Below are positions 14,754-22,339 of a stretch of DNA of 34,306 nt, one piece after another. The notes under the pieces were generated by a model. The model made no database searches, was not told where the DNA came from, and saw nothing but the letters and a program-made list of their open reading frames with translations. The stretch comes from Lachnospiraceae bacterium. Its GTDB lineage: Bacteria > Bacillota > Clostridia > Lachnospirales > Lachnospiraceae. Location of the stretch: NCBI GenBank assembly GCA_014804385.1, contig JAAUZW010000015.1, forward strand, positions 106,287-140,592, in the 5' to 3' direction. Position numbers and translations under genes: made by a program. Position 1 is the first letter of the stretch; every line of letters begins with the position of its first letter.

Positions 14754-16115
14754 GATAGTGTCAAGATTTTTTCGCAAATATTATTTCAGCCGTTTGGTGT
14801 CCGATTATCAGCCGGCTATGATATCAGACAGCGGCTCATCTTCTGGGATGGTGAGATGATCCATGTTCATGTAGCGGCGTGTTCCCCATTGGGTCCCAGC
14901 CACATGGCGCAGTCTGGCACATACCAGCATCAGGGCACTCTGCCCATCCGGAAAGGCACCGATCGCCTTTGTCCGGCGTTTGATCTCACGATTGAGCCGC
15001 TCGATGGTGTTGTTTGTCCGTATCCGGCTCCAGTGCTGTGTGGGAAAGTCCATATAAGTAAGAGTTTCCTCTATGCCGTCCTGAAGCTTCTTTGCCGCGG
15101 AACCGAGTTTCATCTCCTTTAGTTTTTCTGTTACCCGAATGGCTTTCTCACGGGCGGCTTCTTTACTCTCCTGGGCATGGATGGCTTTCAGCATCATGGC
15201 AACTGACTTCATCTTATTACGCGGTGTGACAGAGAAGATGTTCCGGTAAAAATGGACGGTGCATCTCTGGTATCGGGCATCCGGAAATACCTCTGGTATG
15301 GTCTCCAGCATGCCAAGGTTCTTGTCACCGATGATCAGGCGGACACCAGTGAGCCCGCGTTCCTTGAGCCATACAAAGAAGGAACGCCAGCTTTCTTTAT
15401 CCTCTTTCATGCCTTCCGCCGCTCCGATGATCTCCCGGTATCCGTCGCTGCTGACACCAATGGCAACAAGGATAGAGACATTCCGGATCTCTCCGCCCCA
15501 GCTGCGCTTTAGATAAACGCCGTCTACATAGACATAAGGATAGTCACCGGACAGTGGGCGGCTGCGCCAGATCTCGATGTGCTCATAAGCTTTTTTGTTG
15601 AGATTGCTTATGGTTGTGGGAGACACCTTGGTACCCCACAATGCTTCTGTGATATCTTCTACACGACGCACGGATACCCCTGCAAGATACATCTCGATCA
15701 GGGCTTCTTCCACAGAAGATTCCCTGCGGCGGTAGCGTTCGATGATGGCAGTCTCAAAGGGAACGCCTTTGAGTTTGGGAACTTTCAGTTCCACCTCTCC
15801 TGCAGTGGTCTGTAAATTCCTTTTATAATGACCGGAACGGTAGCCCTGACGGTCACTGGAACGCTCGTACTTCTGAGCATTTACCAGTTCATCCGCTTCT
15901 TTGTCCAAAAGAGCATTGAGGGTTTCCTCCACACTGGAGCGGACAAGGTCTTTCAGATCGTGCTTTATTAAGTCTTCGTTTAGTTGTATAATGTTATCAG
16001 ACATGGTTTATGCCTCCTTTAGTAGGTTTTGTGTGGTAACTTAATTCTACCAAACGGCATAGACCATGTCTATTTTCTATGAAACTATATTTTGCGAAAT
16101 CTATTATACGTTATC
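14754..16115. mobile_element. Complete IS256-family insertion sequence (1362 bp)
   Basis: Both ends are visible. The left end begins GATAGTGTCAAGATTTTTTC and the inverted right end begins GATAACGTATAATAGATTTC; both continue with CGCAAA-TAT...TTTCA, giving imperfect terminal inverted repeats of about 35 bp. The flanking 8-bp direct repeats ATTTTGCC (14746-14753 and 16116-16123) are the target duplication, the size typical of IS256 elements. It holds one transposase gene on the minus strand. Its intact state and clean duplication point to a recent insertion. Confidence 0.9.
14808..16004 (-). CDS. IS256 family transposase (mutator-type)
   Basis: A 398-aa DDE transposase. The three catalytic acids are visible: D161 in VYVDGVYLK, D227 in IIGDKNLGM, and E335 in NNTIERLNREIKRR. 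The RCTVHFYRNI motif between the second Asp and the Glu is the family C-H signature, and length is normal for the family (about 390-400). It has a good ribosome site (AAAGGAGG) before the start at 16004. It catalyses copy-out transposition of the surrounding element. It appears intact, so the IS may still be active. Confidence 0.95.
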   Translation of the reverse strand: MSDNIIQLNEDLIKHDLKDLVRSSVEETLNALLDKEADELVNAQKYERSSDRQGYRSGHYKRNLQTTAGEVELKVPKLKGVPFETAIIERYRRRESSVEEALIEMYLAGVSVRRVEDITEALWGTKVSPTTISNLNKKAYEHIEIWRSRPLSGDYPYVYVDGVYLKRSWGGEIRNVSILVAIGVSSDGYREIIGAAEGMKEDKESWRSFFVWLKERGLTGVRLIIGDKNLGMLETIPEVFPDARYQRCTVHFYRNIFSVTPRNKMKSVAMMLKAIHAQESKEAAREKAIRVTEKLKEMKLGSAAKKLQDGIEETLTYMDFPTQHWSRIRTNNTIERLNREIKRRTKAIGAFPDGQSALMLVCARLRHVAGTQWGTRRYMNMDHLTIPEDEPLSDIIAG

Positions 16116-16154
16116 ATTTTGCCTCAAAGAATCTTCCGGGGTGAAATGAAAAAG

Positions 16155-16207
16155 CTTTTTGCTTGAGAGTATCATACTAACTATACAGAAATATTAAAAG
16201 GTGGTAT
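16155..16207 (+). promoter_or_regulatory. Duplicated promoter, copy 2 (GH3 gene)
   Basis: The -35 box is TTGCTT and the -10 box TATACA, with an optimal 17-nt spacer that contains AGTATCATACT. It matches 14016-14069 except for one missing G (which shortens the spacer from 18 to 17) and few other changes. The downstream arm that forms the 10-bp inverted repeat in copy 1 is degenerate here (TGGTATAGTG). Confidence 0.6.
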
Positions 16208-16253
16208 AGTGTTAGAAAACATGAAAAAGCAGAATGATGACGAAGGAGGAAAA

Positions 16254-18794
16254 ATGAACAAAAATAAAAAAATCGGAATTGCGGCGGTAATAGCGCTTGT
16301 CGCCATTATTTGTGCATTTGCACTTATCAATAAAAATTCTTCTGTGAACACGCCGGATGAAAATCTTGCGAATGTACAAGTGGAAACAGAGCAGCCGGAC
16401 GATTCTCAGGAAGAGGAGGCGAAAGAAACAGAGGAAGCGGAAGAACCTGTTGAATTACCGGAGCCTGACAAGAGTGTGTACATGGATGCCACTCAGGATA
16501 CTGAGGTGAGAATCGACGCCCTGATGGCACAGATGACATTGCAAGAAAAAGTAGCGCAGATGGTGCAGCCGGACCAGGCGGCGATCTCGCTTACGGATAT
16601 TGCGGAATATAACGTTGGTTCTATTCTCAGCGGCGGCGGTTCCGCACCCGGCGGTGGTAATACGGTAGTTCATTGGCAGAATAATGTGGACAACTTGAAA
16701 TATGCATCTATTACGCAGACGCGGCTTGGCATTCCCCTGCTTTATGGTGTGGATGCTGTACATGGACATAATAATGTAGCTAATGCAACAATGTTCCCGC
16801 ATAATATCGGGCTGGGAGCAACGGATGATGAGGAACTGATGGAGCGCATCGGTGCGGTCACCGCCAGAGAGGTAAGGGCCACAGGGATCCAGTGGACTTT
16901 TGCGCCCACACTGGGAAATGCCCGAAATGAGCTCTGGGGAAGAACTTATGAGTGCTATGGCGAAGATGTGGATATTGTCACAAGGATGGGAGCCGCTTAT
17001 GTGAGAGGGCTTCAGGGGGAAGCCGGAACGGATGCGTTTCTGGATGCCGACCATATTCTTGCCACCGCAAAGCATTATATTGGGGAAGGATATACGGCAG
17101 GCGGACAGAATCAGGGCGATGTTGTGATGGATGAGGCAGAATTTGACAAGCTGCTTCATGATTCCCTGTTAGACCCCTACATGGCTGCCCTGGACGAAGG
17201 GGCGCTCACTGTCATGGTATCTTACAATAGTGTTAACGGTGAGAAATGTCATGAGAGCGATTACCTCATTAACGAAGTATTAAAAGGAGAACTGGGCTTT
17301 AATGGTCTGGTGGTCAGCGATTATAACGGCGTACAGCAGGTAAGCGGATCAGACTATAATGACAGGGTTGCGCATGGCGTCAATGCGGGCATCGATTTGT
17401 TTATGCAGCCAAATGACTGGCAACAATTTATGGATGCGCTTGTGGAGGTGGTAAATGAGGGAAAAGTATCCCAGGACAGAGTGGATGATGCTGTCCGAAG
17501 AATTCTGCGTGTGAAGTTTGAGGCAGGGCTTTTTGAAGAGACAATCGGTGCAAAGCGTGAAGTGGAACTGATTGAGGCATTCGGCGGTGAGGAAAACAGG
17601 GCAGTTGCAAGAGAAGCGGTGCGTAAATCCCTCGTCCTTCTCAAAAATGACAATGTGGGCGGCAAGACGGCCATGGAAGCTCTTGACGGTTCGAAAAATA
17701 TACTGGTGGCAGGTTCAAAAGCAGATAATATAGGTGTGCAGTGTGGCGGATGGACAATCTCATGGCAGGGAAGCAGGGGAAATATTACCGAGGGGACCAC
17801 ACTTTTGACCGCGCTGCAGAATGCGGCGGATGGAAAGAACATTATTTTCAGTGAAAAAGGCGAAGTGTCCGCAGATACAGATGCGGTCATCGTGGTAGTG
17901 GGTGAAGATCCCTATGCGGAGACGCAGGGCGACAGAAGCTTCTCCAACCTGACGATCACCAATGATGACAAAAACATGATCAATGATTTAAAGGCATCTC
18001 TGGCAGCGGCGGGCAAAGAGGATATTCCTGTCATTGCGGTTTTATTTACCGGCCGTCCGGTTACCATTGCAGACTATGTGGAAGATTTTGACGCCATTGT
18101 GGCGGCGTGGCTTCCGGGAACAGAGGGAGACGGTATTGCAGATGTACTGTTGGGAGATTACGATTTTACCGGAACACTCACTTATACATGGCCGTGGTAT
18201 GCGTCGGATATCGAGACCAAGTTTGATAAAGACAGTGAAGATCTGATTCTCTTTAGGAAAGGAACCGGCCTTAACAAATCCGGTGCCAGCCTGAAGGCGG
18301 AAGGCACTACCGTTATCAATACAAAACCTGAAAAAACAGAGGAAGAGCTTGCCTATATACAGGAAGGCATAATTGATCTGAGCTCCACAGGATATGTACT
18401 GGAGGCGGAGAATTATACGGAGGATTCCTATCTGGTAGAGCGGGGAGATGCCAATAATATTTCCTATGTGGATGGCTGGTCCGGCGAATGGGCAAATGCA
18501 AAATGGAATGTGCTGATACCCGAGACAGGTAAATATAAGCTGCATTTCTATATTGCGGCTGCAAAGGATTCCGGGACAGTGTCTATCTATTACGCACCCG
18601 GAGCGATTACGGATGACGGTGCGGCAAATAAGACGGCGGTGCCCATGACTAAGACTGCCGACCTTTTGGATTATCAGGATTTTACAATAGATATGTCCCT
18701 GGAGAAAGGCGGATATGAATTTAAATTTATGAATAGTACGGCAGACGGAGCGGATTTCAGACTGGACCGTATTGAATTTGAATATATGGACTAA
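16254..18794 (+). CDS. Glycoside hydrolase family 3 beta-glucosidase, membrane-anchored, with C-terminal CBM-like domain
   Basis: An 846-aa extracellular enzyme that releases glucose units from beta-glucans or cello-oligosaccharides. A membrane signal/anchor (KIGIAAVIALVAIICAFALI) near the N-terminus is followed by an acidic E/D-rich linker. The TIM-barrel GH3 N domain carries the nucleophile D356 in GLVVSDYNGV, and the C domain holds GGWTISWQG and GEDPYAETQGD (about 550-560), where the acid/base Glu of ExoI-like enzymes lies. The last 130 residues (YVLEAENYTE to FRLDRIEFEY) look like a CBM6/CBM35-type sugar-binding domain. The start at 16254 has AAGGAGGA upstream. It ends 4 nt into the convergent channel gene. 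Confidence 0.92.
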   Translation: MNKNKKIGIAAVIALVAIICAFALINKNSSVNTPDENLANVQVETEQPDDSQEEEAKETEEAEEPVELPEPDKSVYMDATQDTEVRIDALMAQMTLQEKVAQMVQPDQAAISLTDIAEYNVGSILSGGGSAPGGGNTVVHWQNNVDNLKYASITQTRLGIPLLYGVDAVHGHNNVANATMFPHNIGLGATDDEELMERIGAVTAREVRATGIQWTFAPTLGNARNELWGRTYECYGEDVDIVTRMGAAYVRGLQGEAGTDAFLDADHILATAKHYIGEGYTAGGQNQGDVVMDEAEFDKLLHDSLLDPYMAALDEGALTVMVSYNSVNGEKCHESDYLINEVLKGELGFNGLVVSDYNGVQQVSGSDYNDRVAHGVNAGIDLFMQPNDWQQFMDALVEVVNEGKVSQDRVDDAVRRILRVKFEAGLFEETIGAKREVELIEAFGGEENRAVAREAVRKSLVLLKNDNVGGKTAMEALDGSKNILVAGSKADNIGVQCGGWTISWQGSRGNITEGTTLLTALQNAADGKNIIFSEKGEVSADTDAVIVVVGEDPYAETQGDRSFSNLTITNDDKNMINDLKASLAAAGKEDIPVIAVLFTGRPVTIADYVEDFDAIVAAWLPGTEGDGIADVLLGDYDFTGTLTYTWPWYASDIETKFDKDSEDLILFRKGTGLNKSGASLKAEGTTVINTKPEKTEEELAYIQEGIIDLSSTGYVLEAENYTEDSYLVERGDANNISYVDGWSGEWANAKWNVLIPETGKYKLHFYIAAAKDSGTVSIYYAPGAITDDGAANKTAVPMTKTADLLDYQDFTIDMSLEKGGYEFKFMNSTADGADFRLDRIEFEYMD

Positions 18795-19747
18795 GCATGA
18801 TAAAGCAAGATATCCCCTTCTTCTATTATAATGCTGTCCGAAGGCAGAATGACAGCGCCTTTTCGCACGAAGGCAATCACGTCGATTCCAAAGGCCGATT
18901 CTATTCGCCGCACCGATTGATTCAGAAAAGGGCTGTCATTGTCTACGGTAATGCTGACCGTTCCCTTGACACTGGTGTTTATCTTATTTTGGCCCTGAAG
19001 CTGTGTATACTGTTCCACAAATCCCGCTGAAATGATACCGGTAGGAATTGCCACCGCGCCTACACCTAAAAAGGATATAAAAATTGCCATGATCCTTCCC
19101 AGAGCGGTTATCGGGTAAATATCACCATAACCTACCGTAAGTATGGTTGATATGCTCCACCACATACCTGAAAACGCATTATTAAAAACATCCGGCTGTA
19201 CTTCATGCTCCGCACTGTACATACACAAAGAAGAGGCCGTCATCAGCACCAGAATGATAAAGACTGATGAGATAATCTGATTTCTTTTTTCATACAAAAC
19301 AGATGTAATGACATTAAAGGAATCATAATAGGCGTTGATTCTGAACAGGTGGAATATTCTGACCACTCTCAGCATTCTGAATACAACAAATCCTGACAGG
19401 AAAAAGAAGGGCAGAATTGTGCACAGATCCACGATCCCGTCAAAAGAAAGGAGGAAGTGGAGTACCGCCTTTATTCCCGCTTGGTCAGGATAAAGATATT
19501 CCGCAGTCCATATCCTCAGAATATATTCTATGCAGAATATAACAACCGTAACCGCTTCTATGCCCCTGAAAATCGCGGTATACTGATCCAACTGCTCAAA
19601 GGTCTCCATAAACAGAATTGTAAGGTTCACCAGAATCGTTGCAACGATAAATATATCAAAGGCTCTGCTTATAAAATCATCCTTTTTGCCGATTTGTATG
19701 ATATCAAAAATACGTTTTTTTACTTTTTCATTAAAAAGCTTCTGCAT
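18791..19747 (-). CDS. Voltage-gated-type potassium channel with C-terminal RCK_C-like domain
   Basis: A 318-aa membrane protein with six predicted helices. The S4-like segment FRMLRVVRIFHLFRI carries spaced Arg (R124, R127, R130, R136) and the selectivity filter is TVGYGD (204-209), preceded by a pore helix. The C-terminal region from about 255 (VKGTVSITVDN to DILLYHA) resembles a TrkA-C/RCK-C regulatory domain. It would gate K+ flux across the membrane. The start at 19747 is chosen because the N-terminal extension to 19843 runs through the palindromic element at 19792-19909; the ribosome site (AGGAAG) is weak. Its stop overlaps the GH3 stop by 4 nt. Confidence 0.88.
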   Translation of the reverse strand: MQKLFNEKVKKRIFDIIQIGKKDDFISRAFDIFIVATILVNLTILFMETFEQLDQYTAIFRGIEAVTVVIFCIEYILRIWTAEYLYPDQAGIKAVLHFLLSFDGIVDLCTILPFFFLSGFVVFRMLRVVRIFHLFRINAYYDSFNVITSVLYEKRNQIISSVFIILVLMTASSLCMYSAEHEVQPDVFNNAFSGMWWSISTILTVGYGDIYPITALGRIMAIFISFLGVGAVAIPTGIISAGFVEQYTQLQGQNKINTSVKGTVSITVDNDSPFLNQSVRRIESAFGIDVIAFVRKGAVILPSDSIIIEEGDILLYHA

Positions 19748-19791
19748 ATTGATTTTCTGCTTCCTGTTCTTTCTTTTAAAGTAGTAACTAC

Positions 19792-19909
19792 AGGGCAGAG
19801 CCCCGAAAAGCCTACGGCTTTCCGGGGTCGCTTCGCTCGTCAAATGAACGAAGATATATTTGCTCGAGCAAGCTCGGCATTTATATCTTCGTTCGCTTGA
19901 CTCTGCCCT
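19792..19909. repeat. Long palindromic element with internal hairpin
   Basis: The outer arms are AGGGCAGAG (19792-19800) and CTCTGCCCT (19901-19909). Inside are a hairpin CCCCGAAAAGCC-TAC-GGCTTTCCGGGG (19801-19827) and a second pair of 20-nt arms, GTCAA...GATATA (19839-19858) with TATATC...TTGAC (19882-19901), matching at 18 of 20. It folds as a multi-branched structure and lies upstream of the channel gene. It resembles a small mobile repeat (MITE-like), but only one copy is in the window. Confidence 0.55.
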
Positions 19910-19955
19910 TTGCGAATATTATATCATCTATAGGAGCATATTCAACCTGGTTTCG

Positions 19956-19984
19956 TTGACAATTCACTTGAAATGCGCTACCGT
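19956..19984 (+). promoter_or_regulatory. Possible promoter of the secreted protein/carboxypeptidase operon
   Basis: A perfect -35 box TTGACA (19956-19961) is followed after 17 nt by a poor -10 box TACCGT (19979-19984). The match is weak at -10, so it may need an activator or be wrong. Confidence 0.3.
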
Positions 19985-20068
19985 AATGCATAAATAGATG
20001 AACAATTGTTTCATGCGGACATATTTCTTGAAAAGAGATGTCCGCTGTTACGGGCAGGGAGTATCTCT

Positions 20069-20800
20069 ATGAGAAAAACCATAAAAAATGCGGTAATTAC
20101 ATTACTGATTCTGACCTTAAGCGTTTCCACCGCTTTCTTGGCGTATTTGCATTTCTTCGCATCGGAGGAAGAGAAGCTTTCGGGAGAATGGACGGCAGAA
20201 CTTGACGTGACGGAACAGGCGGCCGTCACAGCCCTTGGCTGGCTGCAGGAAATAGAAGGCGTCTCTGTCTCTCTGGAGGATATGAAGTCTTATATGCATG
20301 GATTGACCATACAAGTCAATCTAGAGATAGAGCAGACAGGGAGTTCTGTAGGAACCTTCCAATGCAATGTTTCGCAGGAAAGCTATGATGCCTGCAAGCA
20401 GGCAGCCTATGAGGCGTTTGCCTCAGCATTTCAGGAACTCTTGGCCGAGAGGCTTCGCATGGCAGGCTATACGGGCAGCATGGAGGAGGAAGCGATCGAG
20501 GAACTGGTAACCGAAACCTTTGGGATGTCCACGGACTCCTATCTGATATCTTACGGCCCTGCCTTGCTGCCTTCCCTGGAAGATTTGCAGGCTGAGTATG
20601 ACGGCAGCGGCACTTATGAAGCAGCAGAAAATATTCTTACCAGACAGTTTGAGACCGGTCAGGGTGCCGTCACAAGGGTAGAATACTATATCCGGCAGGA
20701 TGCCGTTCTGATTCTGTCAGAGGAGATCGGTTCTGTTCCCGCCGGTTTTTCGGCAGATGATTATCCGGTGGTGTATACCTTAAAGCAGCCCACAGACTGA
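20069..20800 (+). CDS. Membrane-anchored extracellular protein of unknown function
   Basis: A 243-aa protein beginning MRKTIKN with a membrane anchor/signal (AVITLLILTLSVSTAFLAYLHFF). The rest is acidic and helical with no motif I recognise. The start at 20069 has AGGGAG upstream; the frame from 20006 is longer than needed. It lies 16 nt before the D,D-carboxypeptidase gene, so the two are probably one operon acting at the cell surface. A role in wall remodelling with the carboxypeptidase is inference from context only. Confidence 0.6.
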   Translation: MRKTIKNAVITLLILTLSVSTAFLAYLHFFASEEEKLSGEWTAELDVTEQAAVTALGWLQEIEGVSVSLEDMKSYMHGLTIQVNLEIEQTGSSVGTFQCNVSQESYDACKQAAYEAFASAFQELLAERLRMAGYTGSMEEEAIEELVTETFGMSTDSYLISYGPALLPSLEDLQAEYDGSGTYEAAENILTRQFETGQGAVTRVEYYIRQDAVLILSEEIGSVPAGFSADDYPVVYTLKQPTD

Positions 20801-20816
20801 ACGGGAGGGAGATTCC

Positions 20817-22268
20817 ATGAAAACAATTCTTCAGAAAACTGTTTCTATGATATTGTCCGTAATACTGATCTGTTCCCTCCTGCCAATCAGGGCGGATGCA
20901 GGATTCGAAATTCCCGGGAGCTGCCGGGTAGAGACGGACACCGGCGATGCAGGTACGGTAAAAACACTGGATTATGCCTATGATAATAACACCTATTTTT
21001 CTCTGCGGGATATCGCTATGCTTCTTAAGGATACGGATAAATCGTTTTCTTTGGATATTACAGGCAATTCTGTCTTACTGAATCAGGGAAATGTTTATGC
21101 GTCCTTAGGCGTGGAAAATACCCTCTGGGAGGACAGCGAAAATCCGAATATTGCCCTGCGGCGAAATGAATTTAAGGTAGATGAAAAAACGGTATTTTAC
21201 TATACATTGATTATGCAGCTTCCTTCCGGCGATTATGACTGTTTCATGATGGCGGCGGATCTTGCTATGATTTTGGATGTGAATATCACCGTTCCCGAGG
21301 CGGGCATCCTGCAGATTCATACCCAGGAGACTTTTGACATCTCCCCTGCTGCGCTGGAAGAAGACGGGTACTTTTACGGCGTCAACAGTGTATTGACAGG
21401 AGATGCCGCTACCGGGGAAATCTATTACCAATATCAGGCGGATATGTCCTACCCTATAGCCAGTACTTCCAAACTAATGACGTGTCTTTTGACGATGGAT
21501 GCCATTTCGGCAGGGCAGATCAGCCTTGATGAGCAAGTTACTGTTTCGGATGGGGTGCAGGCACTTGCCGATTCAGACGATGGGGTGATTCCTTTAAAAG
21601 CCGGAGACCAGATTACCGTGCAGGAGCTTTTGGTGGGAGCCCTTCTGCCCTCCAGTAACGAATGCGCCCTGTGTCTGGCGGAATCCATTGCCGGTTCAGA
21701 GGAGGCTTTTGTTCAAATGCTGAATCAGAAAGCACAGGAGCTGGGACTTTCCCAAACAATCTTTTACAACAGCAACGGTCTGCCCATCTATACGGAGGAT
21801 TTTGTTCCCGCAAAGCTTCAGAACAGCATGAGCGCGGAGGATATGTTTCGGCTGGTGTCTTACCTTTTGAAGGTCTATCCGCAGATCACGGATATCACTT
21901 CTATGGAAGAGGCAGCCTTAGAATCTCTCGACCTTGAAGTGAAAAATACCAACCCGCTTCTGCGCAATCTGCCGGAAGTCACAGGATTGAAGACAGGAAC
22001 TACCAACAAAGCCGGAGCCTGTCTGGTCACATCCCTGACTGCGGATAGCGGAAGCATGGAGCATGATTTGGTTGTGATTGTTTTGGGCACTGAGGACTCC
22101 ATAGAGAGGAGCCGTGTTTCGGGATTGCTGGCAAGGTACGCCCTGAATACTTTTGAGGCGGGGATAGAAAGCACGGAATCCGGGGGATCTGTTCTGCATT
22201 CCGGGAATTTACCCATACACGCCGAAGCGGCGGTGGATCAGATTATTCGGACGGCAAGAAAGCGGTAA
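20817..22268 (+). CDS. D-alanyl-D-alanine carboxypeptidase (penicillin-binding protein, S11 type)
   Basis: A 483-aa secreted enzyme that trims the terminal D-Ala of peptidoglycan stem peptides. After a signal peptide (TILQKTVSMILSVILICSLLP) comes an N-terminal domain of about 150 residues with NNTYFSLRDIAMLL, reminiscent of a copper amine oxidase N-like wall-binding module. The catalytic domain then shows all three S11 motifs: SxxK (S216-K219 in IASTSKLMT), SxN (S279-S280-N281 in LPSSNECAL) and KTG (K392-T393-G394 in LKTGTTNKAG). It starts with GGGAGGGAG ribosome site 16 nt after the previous gene. Members are vegetative PBP5-like or sporulation-linked DacF-like; the window does not decide which. 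Confidence 0.92.
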   Translation: MKTILQKTVSMILSVILICSLLPIRADAGFEIPGSCRVETDTGDAGTVKTLDYAYDNNTYFSLRDIAMLLKDTDKSFSLDITGNSVLLNQGNVYASLGVENTLWEDSENPNIALRRNEFKVDEKTVFYYTLIMQLPSGDYDCFMMAADLAMILDVNITVPEAGILQIHTQETFDISPAALEEDGYFYGVNSVLTGDAATGEIYYQYQADMSYPIASTSKLMTCLLTMDAISAGQISLDEQVTVSDGVQALADSDDGVIPLKAGDQITVQELLVGALLPSSNECALCLAESIAGSEEAFVQMLNQKAQELGLSQTIFYNSNGLPIYTEDFVPAKLQNSMSAEDMFRLVSYLLKVYPQITDITSMEEAALESLDLEVKNTNPLLRNLPEVTGLKTGTTNKAGACLVTSLTADSGSMEHDLVVIVLGTEDSIERSRVSGLLARYALNTFEAGIESTESGGSVLHSGNLPIHAEAAVDQIIRTARKR

Positions 22269-22274
22269 TTCTTA

Positions 22275-22303
22275 TTGCCTTATGCTTATGGGATTGCTAT
22301 ACT
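22275..22303 (+). promoter_or_regulatory. Predicted promoter of the hybrid sensor kinase gene
   Basis: The -35 box is TTGCCT (22275-22280), the spacer 17 nt, and the -10 box TATACT (22298-22303), about 35 nt before the ribosome site GGTGAGGAAC. Confidence 0.6.
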
Positions 22304-22339
22304 TACTATAGTTTAAACAAAATAGGTGAGGAACTATCT

